Assembly (NCBI GenBank): GCA_012517355.1
Contig: JAAYVD010000114.1
Coordinates: 1 to 64,000, forward strand
Direction: 5' to 3'
Length of the DNA stretch: 64,000 nucleotides
Source: Candidatus Rifleibacteriota bacterium
GTDB taxonomy: Bacteria > Muiribacteriota > Ozemobacteria > Ozemobacterales > Ozemobacteraceae
Every line of letters begins with the position of its first letter. The first letter of the stretch is position 1. Made by a program: the position numbers and the translations under genes. This document shows, in pieces, positions 29,701 through 37,336 of the stretch. Below the pieces are notes generated by a model. That model saw only the letters and a program-made list of their open reading frames with translations, did no database searches and had not been told where the DNA came from.

Positions 29701-29788
29701 CCCACCGGCCTTCGCCGAGGTCGCACGACATCGCCACCTTGGTGGGCTCGCAGGGGAGGGAGGTCAGGCGCAGGGTTTTCTCGAACAT
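26744..29788 (-). CDS. Trifunctional fusion: acyl-adenylate ligase, acyl carrier protein, HMG-CoA reductase
   Basis: A 1,014-residue protein. Residues 1-500 are an AMP-dependent acyl ligase (TSGTTGKPKG at 165-174, GFGMTETAGG, GYLRTGD at 369-375, RSASFKVQRN with the end lysine). After a Pro/Ala linker, residues about 535-620 are an acyl carrier domain with the phosphopantetheine Ser575 in LDSLG. Residues about 640-1014 are a class I-type HMG-CoA reductase: IEGFFGFSQLPLGLVGPL, TTEGALVSS with Glu710, GDASGQN, GDKKING with Lys841, GQDPA with Asp915 and His1005 near the end, so the full catalytic set is there. Chemically it could activate an acid, load it on its own carrier and reduce the thioester to an alcohol. 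AAGGAG is 6 nt before the ATG and a near-consensus promoter lies upstream. Confidence 0.88.
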   Translation of the reverse strand: MFEKTLRLTSLPCEPTKVAMSCDLGEGRWVDMTYGEFREIVEEVGRLLATLGVHKGDRILIVGENHYKWLPFFVGVTGYGAIAVPVDGTCADQRVLNIVDDCTPSAIVVTRRFQERWDGLYPKLTHACPVVNFQFEILKSRGDPPAPAKPPAAPKAKDAAAIIYTSGTTGKPKGVVLSHGAIAAAVKLGLEIGDFAPHDVMLALLPFTHVFGLVDAGLTPLAVGGRVVLSTSFNPAEILGAVAKYRVTFALLVPRLAEVFALALRAVQNAIPNLTVIIGGAACSAGLIDAFRKRGIRTMQGFGMTETAGGVVMCEEGPPESVGKPLPAVELKIDRPNADGVGELLVASPTLLTGIWGSPEQTKEVFAGGYLRTGDLASIDADGFVYIRGRAKDVIIPAGGMNVYPDELEARLGVLPFAEEFSVLGLQEGGHEFPVLVMKARKEFFAERHLAIDAENVRAEIEALTRDWPEWERFRRLVLLETPLPRSASFKVQRNVLAERLAPAPALAPSLAPPRGAGGRPGPATPTVAAPSGPLDAYDRELFDRFRGVLAHFLNVPSDRIAPTTRLNEFVQLDSLGTIAMIAHLEEVFGLSLKELVGQDIRDFGGIFAFMKRDGQLDKLRATERPASETALPPLLDYSPEAVKQRQLFLQKRLAGNIKSIPRPDDPLLFAGNIEGFFGFSQLPLGLVGPLRVLGDHAQGDFYIPLATTEGALVSSISRGVQVITMAGGVRAKVLADSLVRAPMFMFHSIPDMAAFSDWVEMNFPVLKEVAETTTRFGKLEQIEPFPMGSSLCLRFVYSTGDASGQNMTTIATHKAIQHILANYQGRIADWFLETNLSGDKKINGVNFTRNRGKRVVAEVAIPDDLVVRLLHTTTERMVRLSQVAQMSALHSHSFGSQAHYANVLAALFIACGQDPACVAESATGVTQLEARDGTLVVSVTMPGIMVGTIGGGTRLPTQQLCLQIIECDGPRKARKLAEITAGAVVAGEISLIAAMAADQFADAHARYGRPGGK

Positions 29789-29847
29789 GCGGTTCTCCTT
29801 GTCGGGGCCGGTCCTCTCAGGCCGATCCGGCCGTCAGCCGTGGACCC

Positions 29848-29876
29848 AGGATAGACAAATCCCCCCCGGGTGTAAA
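29848..29876 (-). promoter_or_regulatory. Promoter of the ligase-ACP-HMGR gene
   Basis: On the minus strand, TTTACA (29871-29876), 17 bases, TATCCT (29848-29853). The expected start is near 29841, leaving a leader of about 53 nt with AAGGAG at 29795-29800. It would also serve the formyltransferase and prenyltransferase genes if transcription passes the hairpin at 26666-26730. Confidence 0.68.
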
Positions 29877-30010
29877 GGACGGGGGAGGGTAAAATGGTGC
29901 CACCCCATCCTTCCCTGGGGGCCTCCGAGGGGACGTCCTCATCCTCCCACGGTGTGCTCTCAACAGGCTTCCGGTTCCGATGACCGCGGATGCCTTACCC
30001 CCGGCAGGGG

Positions 30011-30577
30011 TCAATAGGGGTAGGCTTTCCTGGCGTCGTGAACCCGAAGGGTTTCCTCTTCCGTCAGGGCCGTTTCGGCGACCTCTTCGACGAGCTTCTT
30101 TTTCAGATCCACCCGGAAAATCCGGGGTATGCCGGTCCGGCCTCCGGTCAGGTTCGGGTCGTCCGGTGCCGCCCCTCCCTCGGGAGGGGAGAAGGTGATG
30201 GTCACCGAATACAGGGCCTTGGCCAGGATGGGGTCGAGGTAATCCTTCCGGTAGTCGGGCGCGGGAACAGCTTCCCGCCTTTCTTTGGCAAGGGAATTCC
30301 ACCATTCCTGGGAGGTTTGTACCAGCACTTCCGGGGTCCGGGCAAAGGTCCGCTCCAGGTCCTGTTGCCCGACGATGCCAACGCCCCCTTTGCAGACGCA
30401 GGTTTCGGTCCATTTCCCGACGAGGAGCACCGAATCGTCGGTCACCCGCACCCCCTCCTCGAAGAGGATCAGGACATCCTGGGCGAAGATCACCCCCTGG
30501 CAGACGGCAGGCGCCCACAGGGACAGGCACAGAAATCCCAGCACTCCAAGAAACAGACCGGACGTCGAAGACCGCAT
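30011..30577 (-). CDS. Exported protein of unknown function
   Basis: A 188-residue protein with a signal peptide (RSSTSGLFLGVLGFLCLSLW, cleavage near residue 25 after VCQ or at IFAQ). The mature part has VLILFEEGVRVTDDSVLLVGKW, a CVCKGG stretch and a C-terminal segment that reads like a short beta domain ending in charged helices (RVDLKKKLVEEVAETALTEE). No family recognised. The ATG at 30577 has GGGGAGG at 6 nt; a longer frame upstream has no signal peptide and is rejected. It is convergent with nothing nearby and has its own minus-10 box. Confidence 0.72.
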   Translation of the reverse strand: MRSSTSGLFLGVLGFLCLSLWAPAVCQGVIFAQDVLILFEEGVRVTDDSVLLVGKWTETCVCKGGVGIVGQQDLERTFARTPEVLVQTSQEWWNSLAKERREAVPAPDYRKDYLDPILAKALYSVTITFSPPEGGAAPDDPNLTGGRTGIPRIFRVDLKKKLVEEVAETALTEEETLRVHDARKAYPY

Positions 30578-30646
30578 GGCTGACCTCCCCACGTTTCGTT
30601 GGCTTCGTTCAATCCCCAGATGGCCCGAACGGGTCTCTCCTCTGGA

Positions 30647-30652
30647 ATGATA
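30647..30652 (-). promoter_or_regulatory. Extended minus-10 element of the exported-protein gene
   Basis: TATCAT preceded by TGG on the minus strand, about 70 nt before the ATG at 30577. No good minus-35 box. Confidence 0.4.
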
Positions 30653-30840
30653 CCATGGCAGCAACTCCATTCCTTGGATCTCGCCATCCGGGAATTTCCA
30701 AAGGGGTATGGAGGAGCTGATTCCACATTCTCCGAACCCGGGAGGCGGCCATGCGAACGCGGGGCCGGAATCCCGGACCAAAGCAGGCTTGTTGACCTGG
30801 CCTTCCGGGGCGGGTAAGGTGGTTGGGGGGGGGGTGCCCG

Positions 30841-31383
30841 ATGACTGACCTGTTCATCGCCCTGGGATTGGTGTTTCTGGCGACCCTGGCCGATGTCGTC
30901 TTCGACATCGGGCCGTTCCGGTTGCCGGTCCAGAGCAAGATCAAGCGCTGCGCGGCCGTCGCCCACTTCTGCCTCGGCCTGCTCGCCGCCCTCGGGAGCG
31001 TCATGTTCGTCCTGCCGTCCATCAAGGAGAAGGTCTTCGTGAGCCTTCCCAAGACAGACCCGGCGCGGGCGCAGGCCATCGTGGCGGACCCCCTGTTCCG
31101 CTACCTGGAGGTCTGGTTGGCGGTCAGCGACTTCATCATCTCCTGGTGGTTCGTGGTCTTCCCGGCGGTCGCCATCCTGCTGACCGTGGCGCACAAGATC
31201 ATCACCCGGGTCTTCCCGCCCGATGAGGCATCTCTCGCGGCCGGAGGCCGTTTGTCGGGAATCAGCCCCTTCTACCTGCTGCCCGCGTTCGAGAACGCGC
31301 TGTTCGGCCTTTGTGGGGTGTTCCTGGTGTCGAGCCTCGTGCTGCTGGCCAGTTCGACCTGGCTGATCGTGAGCCACCTGTGA
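30841..31383 (+). CDS. Small integral membrane protein
   Basis: A 180-residue protein with four likely membrane helices (near residues 3-20, 40-60, 95-120 and 150-175), with a KIKR loop between the first two. No recognised family. A G-rich tract with GGTG lies 5 nt before the ATG at 30841; an in-frame GTG at 30823 is within the G-run and unlikely. Its stop overlaps the GTG start of the next membrane protein (GTGA), so the two are coupled and may form a complex. Confidence 0.72.
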   Translation: MTDLFIALGLVFLATLADVVFDIGPFRLPVQSKIKRCAAVAHFCLGLLAALGSVMFVLPSIKEKVFVSLPKTDPARAQAIVADPLFRYLEVWLAVSDFIISWWFVVFPAVAILLTVAHKIITRVFPPDEASLAAGGRLSGISPFYLLPAFENALFGLCGVFLVSSLVLLASSTWLIVSHL

Positions 31384-31901
31384 ACCCGACGAACGGGCCT
31401 TCGGCCCCCGCAACCGGCACGCCATCCGCAACCACGCCGGCCGCCGGCGCCGGCACGCCACCGGGCCCCGTGCCGCCCGCCACCCCGGCCGACCGGCCGA
31501 CCGCCGCCGCACCCTTTCCCCTGGCGACGGCCGTGAACGTCCTGGTCTTTGCGGTCGTGCTGCTGTTCTGCACACTCGTCCTGACCGAACGGGTGGCGGA
31601 AAAGCACGAAAGATACGTGGCCTCGATCCTGGCCCAGCACCCCGGGGCCGGCCCCTCCCTGGAGGTCCAGCCCATGTTCCGGGCTTTCCAGGCGGTGCGC
31701 CGGCTGGTTGGCCGGCTGCGCGGGTTCGGACACCTTCCCCTGTTCGCCGTGCTGGGCATCTGCCTGCTCCTGGTGCGGCTTCCCCAACGCCGCCCCGGTC
31801 GCCGCACCGAGATCTTCTGCTTCCTGATCTCGCTGGGGGCCCTCGGAACGGCCTGGCTGCTGCTGACCTTCCACGCCATCCTGGCAACGATGATCATGTG
31901 A
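31380..31901 (+). CDS. Small membrane protein with Pro/Ala-rich N-terminus
   Basis: A 173-residue protein. The first 45 residues are a Pro/Ala/Thr/Gly-rich cytoplasmic or periplasmic tail, then come three hydrophobic segments (about 50-68, 118-135 and 145-170). Between them lies a helical stretch with MFRAFQAVRRLVGRLRG. The start is a GTG that overlaps the upstream stop (GTGA). No family recognised. The pair architecture suggests a two-component membrane complex of unknown role. Confidence 0.7.
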   Translation: MNPTNGPSAPATGTPSATTPAAGAGTPPGPVPPATPADRPTAAAPFPLATAVNVLVFAVVLLFCTLVLTERVAEKHERYVASILAQHPGAGPSLEVQPMFRAFQAVRRLVGRLRGFGHLPLFAVLGICLLLVRLPQRRPGRRTEIFCFLISLGALGTAWLLLTFHAILATMIM

Positions 31902-32145
31902 GGCCAACCGGGCCGGTGCTCCGTTTTTCAAAAGTTGGCACGGCAGACGGGTCCCGGCCGGGGCCTGCCCGAAGTTTTCACAAAGAGTTCTGAAGCGTTT
32001 TCCGGGCTGCTTTGGCCTGACTCACCGATGGGGTCAAGGCCGGTGGGAGCCGCTGTTCATCAGAAAAGCCTGGGAGCGCTGAGTGCGAATTCCTGGGCCT
32101 GACAAGGGGCTTGCGCCGGGGGCGCGGCCATGGGAACCTGACGGC

Positions 32146-33492
32146 GTGGAGATCCTGCTGATCGCCCCGCGCATGGGGCTGCGACCCATGGATTCGGAGT
32201 TCAAACGGCGGATGTCCCCCTCCCTCGCTTTGCCCATCCTGGCCGCCCTGACGCCGCCGGCCCACCGGGTCACCATCCGGGACGAAAACGTCGGGGACCT
32301 CACCTTCGCCGAAACCCCCGACCTGGTGGGCCTTTCCGTCGATGTGACCACCGCCCCGCGGGCCTATGCGATCGCGGCGGCCTGGCGGCAGCGCGGCATC
32401 CCGGTGATCCTGGGCGGGACCCATCCCAGCGCCTGCCCTGACGAGGCGGGCCGTCATGCCGATGCCGTCTGCGTCGGCGAGGCGGAGGAAGTCTGGCCCG
32501 CGATCCTTGCCGATGCCCAGGGCGGCCGCCTGCGGGCCAGGTACCAGGGGCCGGGCGCCGCCGACCCGGCCCTGATCCCCGCCCCCGCCCTGCACCTGCT
32601 CGACCGCCAGCAGTATCTGTATGTCAACCACCTGATGGCGACCCGGGGGTGCCCGCATTCCTGCGATTTCTGCTACAACAGCGGCCCGCACGTCACCCGC
32701 GGGTTCCGGCCCCGGCCCCTCGACCGCATCCTGGCCGAGATCGAGCGGCTCGACACCCGGCAGGTGCTGTTCGTCGACGACAACCTGGCGGGCGACCCCG
32801 ATTGGACGCGGCAGCTGGCGCAGGCCCTGTACCCGCGCGGACTGACCTGGCACGCCGCGGTCTCGGCCGACATCGTCGATCGCCCGGGCCTCCTCGATGC
32901 CATGGCCGCGTCCGGGTGCCGCAGCCTGTTCATCGGCCTCGAGTCGCTCAACCCCGCCTCCCTGGCCGCCGTCGACAAGCGGCAGAACCGGCGGGACACC
33001 TATGCCCGCCTCGTCCGCCTGCTGCACGAGCGGGACATCATGCTGAATGCCAGCCTGGTGCTGGGCCTCGACCACGACGGCCCGGACGTCTTCCGGACGA
33101 CCGCGGACTGGCTGATCGCCCATCGCGTCGAAACGATGACGGCGCACATCCTGACCCCCTACCCGGGAACCCGGTTGTTCCACAAGATGGAAGCGGAGGG
33201 CCGGATTCTCGAGCGGGACTGGGCGCGTTACGACACCAGCCACGTGGTTTTCCGGCCGCGGCACCTGTCGCCCGAGGAGCTGCGGCGTGGCTATCTCGGG
33301 CTCTACGAGGAGTTCTACAGCCTGACCAGCATCCTGCGCCGGCTGCCGCGGGTGGGGCCCCGCCGCCTCCCGTTCCTGGTCTTCAACCTCGCCTATCGCA
33401 AATGGGGATCCTGGCTGGCCCCGCTGGCCAGTCGGGGCCGGATGGCCCTGGCCGGCCGCCTGTGGCGGCGCCTGTCCTACCACATCGAGTAG
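32146..33492 (+). CDS. B12-binding-domain radical SAM protein
   Basis: A 448-residue protein. Residues 1-150 are a cobalamin-binding-like Rossmann domain (VEILLIAPRMGL, TIRDENVGDL, PDLVGLSVDVT, VILGGTHPSA). Residues about 165-380 are a radical SAM barrel with the cluster motif TRGCPHSCDFCYN (Cys-x3-Cys-x2-Cys) and VLFVDDNLAGDP, SLFIGLESLNP and TPYPGTRLF of the elp3/MiaB-like type. Such proteins methylate or rearrange unactivated carbons in lipids, pigments or natural products. The GTG at 32146 gives the usual EILLI start; a GTG at 32083 would add 21 unlikely residues. It stands alone except for a possible small membrane protein after it. Confidence 0.87.
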   Translation: MEILLIAPRMGLRPMDSEFKRRMSPSLALPILAALTPPAHRVTIRDENVGDLTFAETPDLVGLSVDVTTAPRAYAIAAAWRQRGIPVILGGTHPSACPDEAGRHADAVCVGEAEEVWPAILADAQGGRLRARYQGPGAADPALIPAPALHLLDRQQYLYVNHLMATRGCPHSCDFCYNSGPHVTRGFRPRPLDRILAEIERLDTRQVLFVDDNLAGDPDWTRQLAQALYPRGLTWHAAVSADIVDRPGLLDAMAASGCRSLFIGLESLNPASLAAVDKRQNRRDTYARLVRLLHERDIMLNASLVLGLDHDGPDVFRTTADWLIAHRVETMTAHILTPYPGTRLFHKMEAEGRILERDWARYDTSHVVFRPRHLSPEELRRGYLGLYEEFYSLTSILRRLPRVGPRRLPFLVFNLAYRKWGSWLAPLASRGRMALAGRLWRRLSYHIE

Positions 33493-33734
33493 GGGTACCG
33501 ATCCGCCTTCTTGTCGCCGGGGTCGTCCTTTGCCTTTTCGTCGGGATCTCCGCCGCGACCGGGGTCTCTTCCTATTCCCGCAACCGGGCTAACCGCCGGG
33601 CGCTCCGGGAGAAGCAGGCGGCGCACCCCGCTTTCCTGGACCGGGGAACCGACGACGGGAACCGGCACATCACCGCCGGCCCGCAGCACAGCGTCGATCT
33701 CAGCCACCTCGGCCTGTCCAGGCGGGCGGAGTGA
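33462..33734 (+). CDS. Possible small single-span membrane protein
   Basis: A frame of 90 residues from a GTG at 33462, overlapping the radical SAM gene by 31 nt. After the overlap it reads IRLLVAGVVLCLFVGISAATG, a good membrane helix, followed by a charged tail (NRANRRALREKQ). There is no ATG and no clear ribosome site, so the start is uncertain. It could be a real coupled gene or chance. Confidence 0.38.
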   Translation: MAAPVLPHRVGVPIRLLVAGVVLCLFVGISAATGVSSYSRNRANRRALREKQAAHPAFLDRGTDDGNRHITAGPQHSVDLSHLGLSRRAE

Positions 33735-33998
33735 ACCCAAGGTCCCGTCCCCTCATGAACGAATCGCGGACGGTCCTGGCCGCCGCCCGGCATCTCCAAA
33801 GATCCGGGATGGTGCTGGAAAAGCCCATCAGCCAAACCCCGCCATGGCGGGCACATGGGTCCGCCCCTCCCGCCGGCGAAGGTTGCCGGAAACCGTCCCG
33901 AAACCCAGCGGACGGACCTCATCGCGGGTCCCGGGCAACCCGGGCAGGTGGCCAGACGCCGTCAGGAGCGGGGGAGCGTCGGGGTTTCCCTCCGTCAT

Positions 33999-35123
33999 TC
34001 AGCCCGGGGAGCCGAACAGGAACTGGAGGGGGAGGTGCAGGCGGTCGCTCCAGGCCCGCTCCGAATGCGTGGCGCCGGGGACGAAGACGGCCTCGAAATC
34101 ACGGCCGGGGCGGAGGCCCACCTCGCGCAGCAACCGCTCCATCAGATGGAAACTGCGCACGATCGGCGGCTCGAGCTCGCCGGTGTCGAAGTAGACGCGA
34201 AGGTGACGGCCGGTGTCCGGAGCATGCCGAACCTGCCTGGCCAGCGGGGTCCAGGCCTTGTAGAAGGCGCTCGACAGGCAGCCCGCCTTCCCGAACACCC
34301 CGGGAAAAGTCCAGGCGAGCTGGAAGGAGACCAACCCGCCCATGGACGACCCCATGACCGCTGTATCCTCCGGTTCGGGAAGCGTGCGATAGGTGCGATC
34401 GACGAACGGCTTGACCACCTCGATCAGGAACCTGGCATAGGCCCGGCCGGGGCGGCGGGCGAGGTTGTATTCCTGCATGCGGTCGGCGGTGTTGCCGATG
34501 CCCACCACGATGATCTCGGGGAGCCGCCTTTCGCCGATCAGGCGCGAGACCACCTCGTCGACCTTCCAGTCGGCGCCGCAGAACGAGGCGGCCGGCTCGA
34601 ACAGGTTCTGGCCGTCGTGCATGTAGAGCACCGGGTAGCGTCGCCGGCCGCGGGCGTACGAAGGTGGCAGCCAGACCTGCACGGGGCGCGGCTCGCGCAG
34701 GCCCTCGCCGGCCATCGGCTCGTGGGTGCGCAGGTCGCCCACGACCGGGTCGACCTCGACGGCGACGCGGTCGAGCCAGTCGATGACGGTGAGGTCGATG
34801 CGCGTGTCGCGTTCAGGCTTCAGGACACGGTTGTCGGGGGGAAAGCGGCCGGCCGGGTCGAGATAGATGGCCTGGGTCTTCCAGGAGCCGCGGGTGATCT
34901 TGAACTCGACGGGGTGACCGGCGGGGGCGGGGAAGGCGAGGCCGTAGACCCGCTTCCCCAGAGGGCGCAGGGGAACGGCACCGGGTTTCCAGTCGCCGAG
35001 GGCGGGCAGGTTCCCGGCCACGAAGGGGCCTTCCCCGGCCTCGACCCCTGGGGCGAGGGTGACGCGCAGGTCGATCATGACCGGCGAAGGCGAAGGCGAA
35101 TGTTTGCTGGCAGCCCGCGGCAC
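33999..35123 (-). CDS. Esterase D/enterochelin-esterase-like hydrolase with N-terminal CBM20-like domain
   Basis: A 374-residue protein. Residues about 15-115 resemble a CBM20-type starch-binding domain (FVAGNLPALGDWKPGAVPL, VEFKITRGSW). The rest is an alpha/beta hydrolase of the carbohydrate esterase 1/enterochelin esterase group: VLYMHDGQNLF, the nucleophile elbow GSSMGGL, FDTGELE and GATHSERAW with the catalytic His. It may deacylate a polysaccharide-bound or siderophore-like ester. No signal peptide is seen from the chosen start. The GTG at 35123 is preferred because AGGAGG lies 7 nt upstream; a longer frame reaching 35510 runs through the purine-rich repeat and is rejected. An ATG at 35078 is the alternative. 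Confidence 0.78.
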   Translation of the reverse strand: MPRAASKHSPSPSPVMIDLRVTLAPGVEAGEGPFVAGNLPALGDWKPGAVPLRPLGKRVYGLAFPAPAGHPVEFKITRGSWKTQAIYLDPAGRFPPDNRVLKPERDTRIDLTVIDWLDRVAVEVDPVVGDLRTHEPMAGEGLREPRPVQVWLPPSYARGRRRYPVLYMHDGQNLFEPAASFCGADWKVDEVVSRLIGERRLPEIIVVGIGNTADRMQEYNLARRPGRAYARFLIEVVKPFVDRTYRTLPEPEDTAVMGSSMGGLVSFQLAWTFPGVFGKAGCLSSAFYKAWTPLARQVRHAPDTGRHLRVYFDTGELEPPIVRSFHLMERLLREVGLRPGRDFEAVFVPGATHSERAWSDRLHLPLQFLFGSPG

Positions 35124-35149
35124 GGGTTTCCTCCTGGTTGGAATGGCAC

Positions 35150-35155
35150 ATGATA
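35150..35155 (-). promoter_or_regulatory. Extended minus-10 element of the esterase gene
   Basis: TATCAT preceded by TGC on the minus strand. The expected start is about 20 nt before the GTG at 35123, leaving room for the AGGAGG site. The minus-35 region (TTTCCG, 17-base spacing) is weak. Confidence 0.5.
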
Positions 35156-35159
35156 GCAG

Positions 35160-35600
35160 GAGGAGGGAAATCCGGAAACAGGGAGATGGCAGCGAGGAAT
35201 GAGAAAGAGGAAGGAGGGAACGGAAAAAAGGAAAAGGAGAAGGGGAGAAATGCGGGAATGGGCGAGTGGCCGTCAGGAACCGAACAACATTCCCGCGACA
35301 GGCAAAAGCCAAGGGAAAAATGCAGAGGAGGGGAGAAAATTCCCCGGAACGGGAAGGGGAGAAACGGTGGCAAGAGGTGAACGGGGGGTCAGGGAGCGAA
35401 CAGGAATCAGGTTGCAGGCAAAAGCGATGGAGGAAATGGCAAAGAAGGAGAGGAAGAGAACCAGGAACGGGGACGGGAAGGGGAGAAACGGGAGAAGGGG
35501 CGAACGGCAATCAGAAGACGAACAGGATTCGCGAGGCTGGCAAAAACAGCGAAGGAGGACGGGGAGCGGGAGATGAAGGAGAAGGGAAAACTGCCGGGAA
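35160..35600. repeat. Purine-rich region with about 120-bp degenerate tandem repeats
   Basis: The plus strand is mostly G and A. Three diverged copies of one unit start near 35282, 35398 and 35520, recognised by GAACA..., then a shared CAGGCAAAAG or TGGCAAAAA. A second mark, CGGGAAGGGGAGAAACGG, occurs at 35350 and 35474. The spacing of 116-124 bases shows an old tandem duplication. No gene is credible in it; frames on either strand have repetitive composition only. Confidence 0.6.
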
Positions 35601-35608
35601 GTGGCGGG

Positions 35609-36868
35609 TCAGAACTCGTAGCCGGCGCGGACCCCCACGTCTTTCTGCAGTTCTGAATACCCGCCGCCGCTGATGACCGCGAATTTCAGCTCGTAGTATC
35701 CCCACTCGACCCTCCGGTGCAGGCGGCTCTCGAGGTTCTGGAGGGAGTCGTCGTCGCCGCCGAACCGGGTGCTGGCCACCTCGAGGCTGATGCGGGTGCG
35801 CTTGGTGACGTTGCGCTGGGCGCTGGCCGACAGGGTGTGGGCGGTCGAGGCGGGGCTGGTCTCGAGCAGGTAGCCCACGCTGAGCGTGTCCTTTCCCTGC
35901 TTCGGAGCGCCCCAGGTCAGGGTTCCCTCGTAGAAGGTGCTGCGCGGCAGCTGGTCGTCGCCGAAGAAGAACCGGCCGCCGACGCCGGTTTCGAGGTAGA
36001 AGGTGCCGAGCTCGACCCCGATGAGGTTGCGGGCCACCCCCGAATCGGTGACACCGTTGTGGAACAACCGGTAATCGCCCGTCAGGTCGACCTTGTGCTG
36101 GTCGTAGTATTGCAGGCCCAGCCGCCAGGTGTCGGTCGCCCCGCTCGAGGCGTATTCCCCCTGCAGCTTGAGGGTCTCGATCTGCCAGCCGACCAGGGCC
36201 GACGAGAACCGGGTCTTGTAGTCCTGGCCACCCTGCACGGCAAGATACGCTTCGTCGTTGAACGCGTAGTGCAGCCGGCCCTCGAACCAGTCGGGCGACT
36301 CGGCCCGGGTCTTCGAGTCGACCTTGGCCGTCTTGCCGATGTCGAGCGTGGTCGATAGCCGGCGCCCCCAGGGATACCACCAGGAAACCCCGTCGACCGG
36401 GCGGAAGGAATGGTTGCCGGTCCAGATGCGGCCGGCTTTGAATTCGAGCGGGGTCGACAGGTTCCGGCCAAAGAAGGAGGCCTGCCACAGCTGGTTCAGC
36501 CGGGGCGCCACCCCCTTGAAGTCCTTGAAGATGACGTGACGGAAATCGAACTCGCTGACCAGCCAGGGGGTCTGGTGGTTGTAGGTCAGACGCTGCGAGG
36601 ATTTTTCGCGGAAGGGGCCGAACGGAGAGAAGGTGCTGGTCTCGGTGCGCTGGAGCCGGCTGGGTTCGCGCACCTGGGCGGGGGCGGGGACCGACAGCAA
36701 TACCCCCATGACCGTGGCCAGCAGAAGCGCCACGGGCAGGCGACCGCGGTTCGTCGTTTGCCTCGTCTTCGTCTCTTCGTTCGCCGGAACCGCAGACCGG
36801 ATCCGGGTTTCTTCCGATTTCCGCCCAACCAGGGCCAGCCTCCCGGGGGGAGGCCACTCTCCTACCAT
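35609..36868 (-). CDS. Outer-membrane beta-barrel-like protein
   Basis: About 419 residues. After a signal peptide (hydrophobic LPVALLLATVMGVLLSVP, cleavage near PAPAQ), the mature chain is rich in alternating aromatic/hydrophobic strands (DFRHVIFKDF, LHYAFNDEAYLAVQGGQ, WRLGLQYYDQHKVDLTGDY) and ends in a C-terminal phenylalanine (RAGYEF), as do many porin-type barrels. No channel family is recognised. The start is uncertain: the ATG at 36868 gives a long 45-residue lead and no ribosome site, whereas a CTG after GGGAGG inside this lead would shorten it. It is flanked by non-coding DNA on both sides. Confidence 0.7.
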   Translation of the reverse strand: MVGEWPPPGRLALVGRKSEETRIRSAVPANEETKTRQTTNRGRLPVALLLATVMGVLLSVPAPAQVREPSRLQRTETSTFSPFGPFREKSSQRLTYNHQTPWLVSEFDFRHVIFKDFKGVAPRLNQLWQASFFGRNLSTPLEFKAGRIWTGNHSFRPVDGVSWWYPWGRRLSTTLDIGKTAKVDSKTRAESPDWFEGRLHYAFNDEAYLAVQGGQDYKTRFSSALVGWQIETLKLQGEYASSGATDTWRLGLQYYDQHKVDLTGDYRLFHNGVTDSGVARNLIGVELGTFYLETGVGGRFFFGDDQLPRSTFYEGTLTWGAPKQGKDTLSVGYLLETSPASTAHTLSASAQRNVTKRTRISLEVASTRFGGDDDSLQNLESRLHRRVEWGYYELKFAVISGGGYSELQKDVGVRAGYEF

Positions 36869-37336
36869 CGGCAGGGAAGAGAAAACGGAGAAGGGGGCAG
36901 AGAAGGGCGCTCCGTCGGAAGTATCAGGCAGTATCTCAGGGGAGGCGCCAGTATCTCCCTGCAGAAATGATGAGCATTAAGGCCTGTTTCAAACGGTGCC
37001 AGAGCATCCGAATTGGGTGTCATCAACCCCTTGCCGAACCGGGGCCTCTCAGATCAGGTCGGGATCGGCGAAAAATGTCGAGGATGCACGCAGGTGGATA
37101 CCAGCCCGGCGGTGCCTGGTCGGCATGCCCCAGGGTCCGGAATGGAGGAACGGTCCGCAGGGAACGGGGATGCGGAAAGAACCGCCCACCCGAGGCGAGG
37201 CAGGAGCGCCGGAACCGGAAAACGGTGGCTGTGGCCCGGAAGCAGTTTTCAGGTCCGAGTCGACCAAGGGCGGCCGGCAAGGCGCGGCCGGCAAGGCGCG
37301 GCCGGCTGAACGGGTCCTGAGGGGGGGGCGGTCCTG
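36869..37336. other. Intergenic region, no gene recognised
   Basis: Short frames on both strands have skewed Arg/Gly/Pro composition and no domain. It holds a purine-rich stretch (about 36880-36920), a duplicated CAGTATCTC near 36932-36956 and a 14-bp tandem repeat at its right end. Confidence 0.5.
37270..37306. repeat. 14-bp tandem repeat, 2.6 copies
   Basis: GCGGCCGGCAAGGC twice and a partial third copy, 30 nt past the stop of the small gene ending at 37337. Confidence 0.8.

Noticed and set aside
26717-29854. A 1,045-codon plus-strand frame opposite the ligase-ACP-HMGR gene
   Set aside because: No motifs, and mirrors the codon structure of the real gene.
33999-35510. Longer esterase form starting near 35510
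   Set aside because: The extra 129 residues come from the purine-rich repeat (Pro/Leu/Ser/Phe low complexity), upstream of the minus-10 box at 35150; a GTG with AGGAGG fits better.
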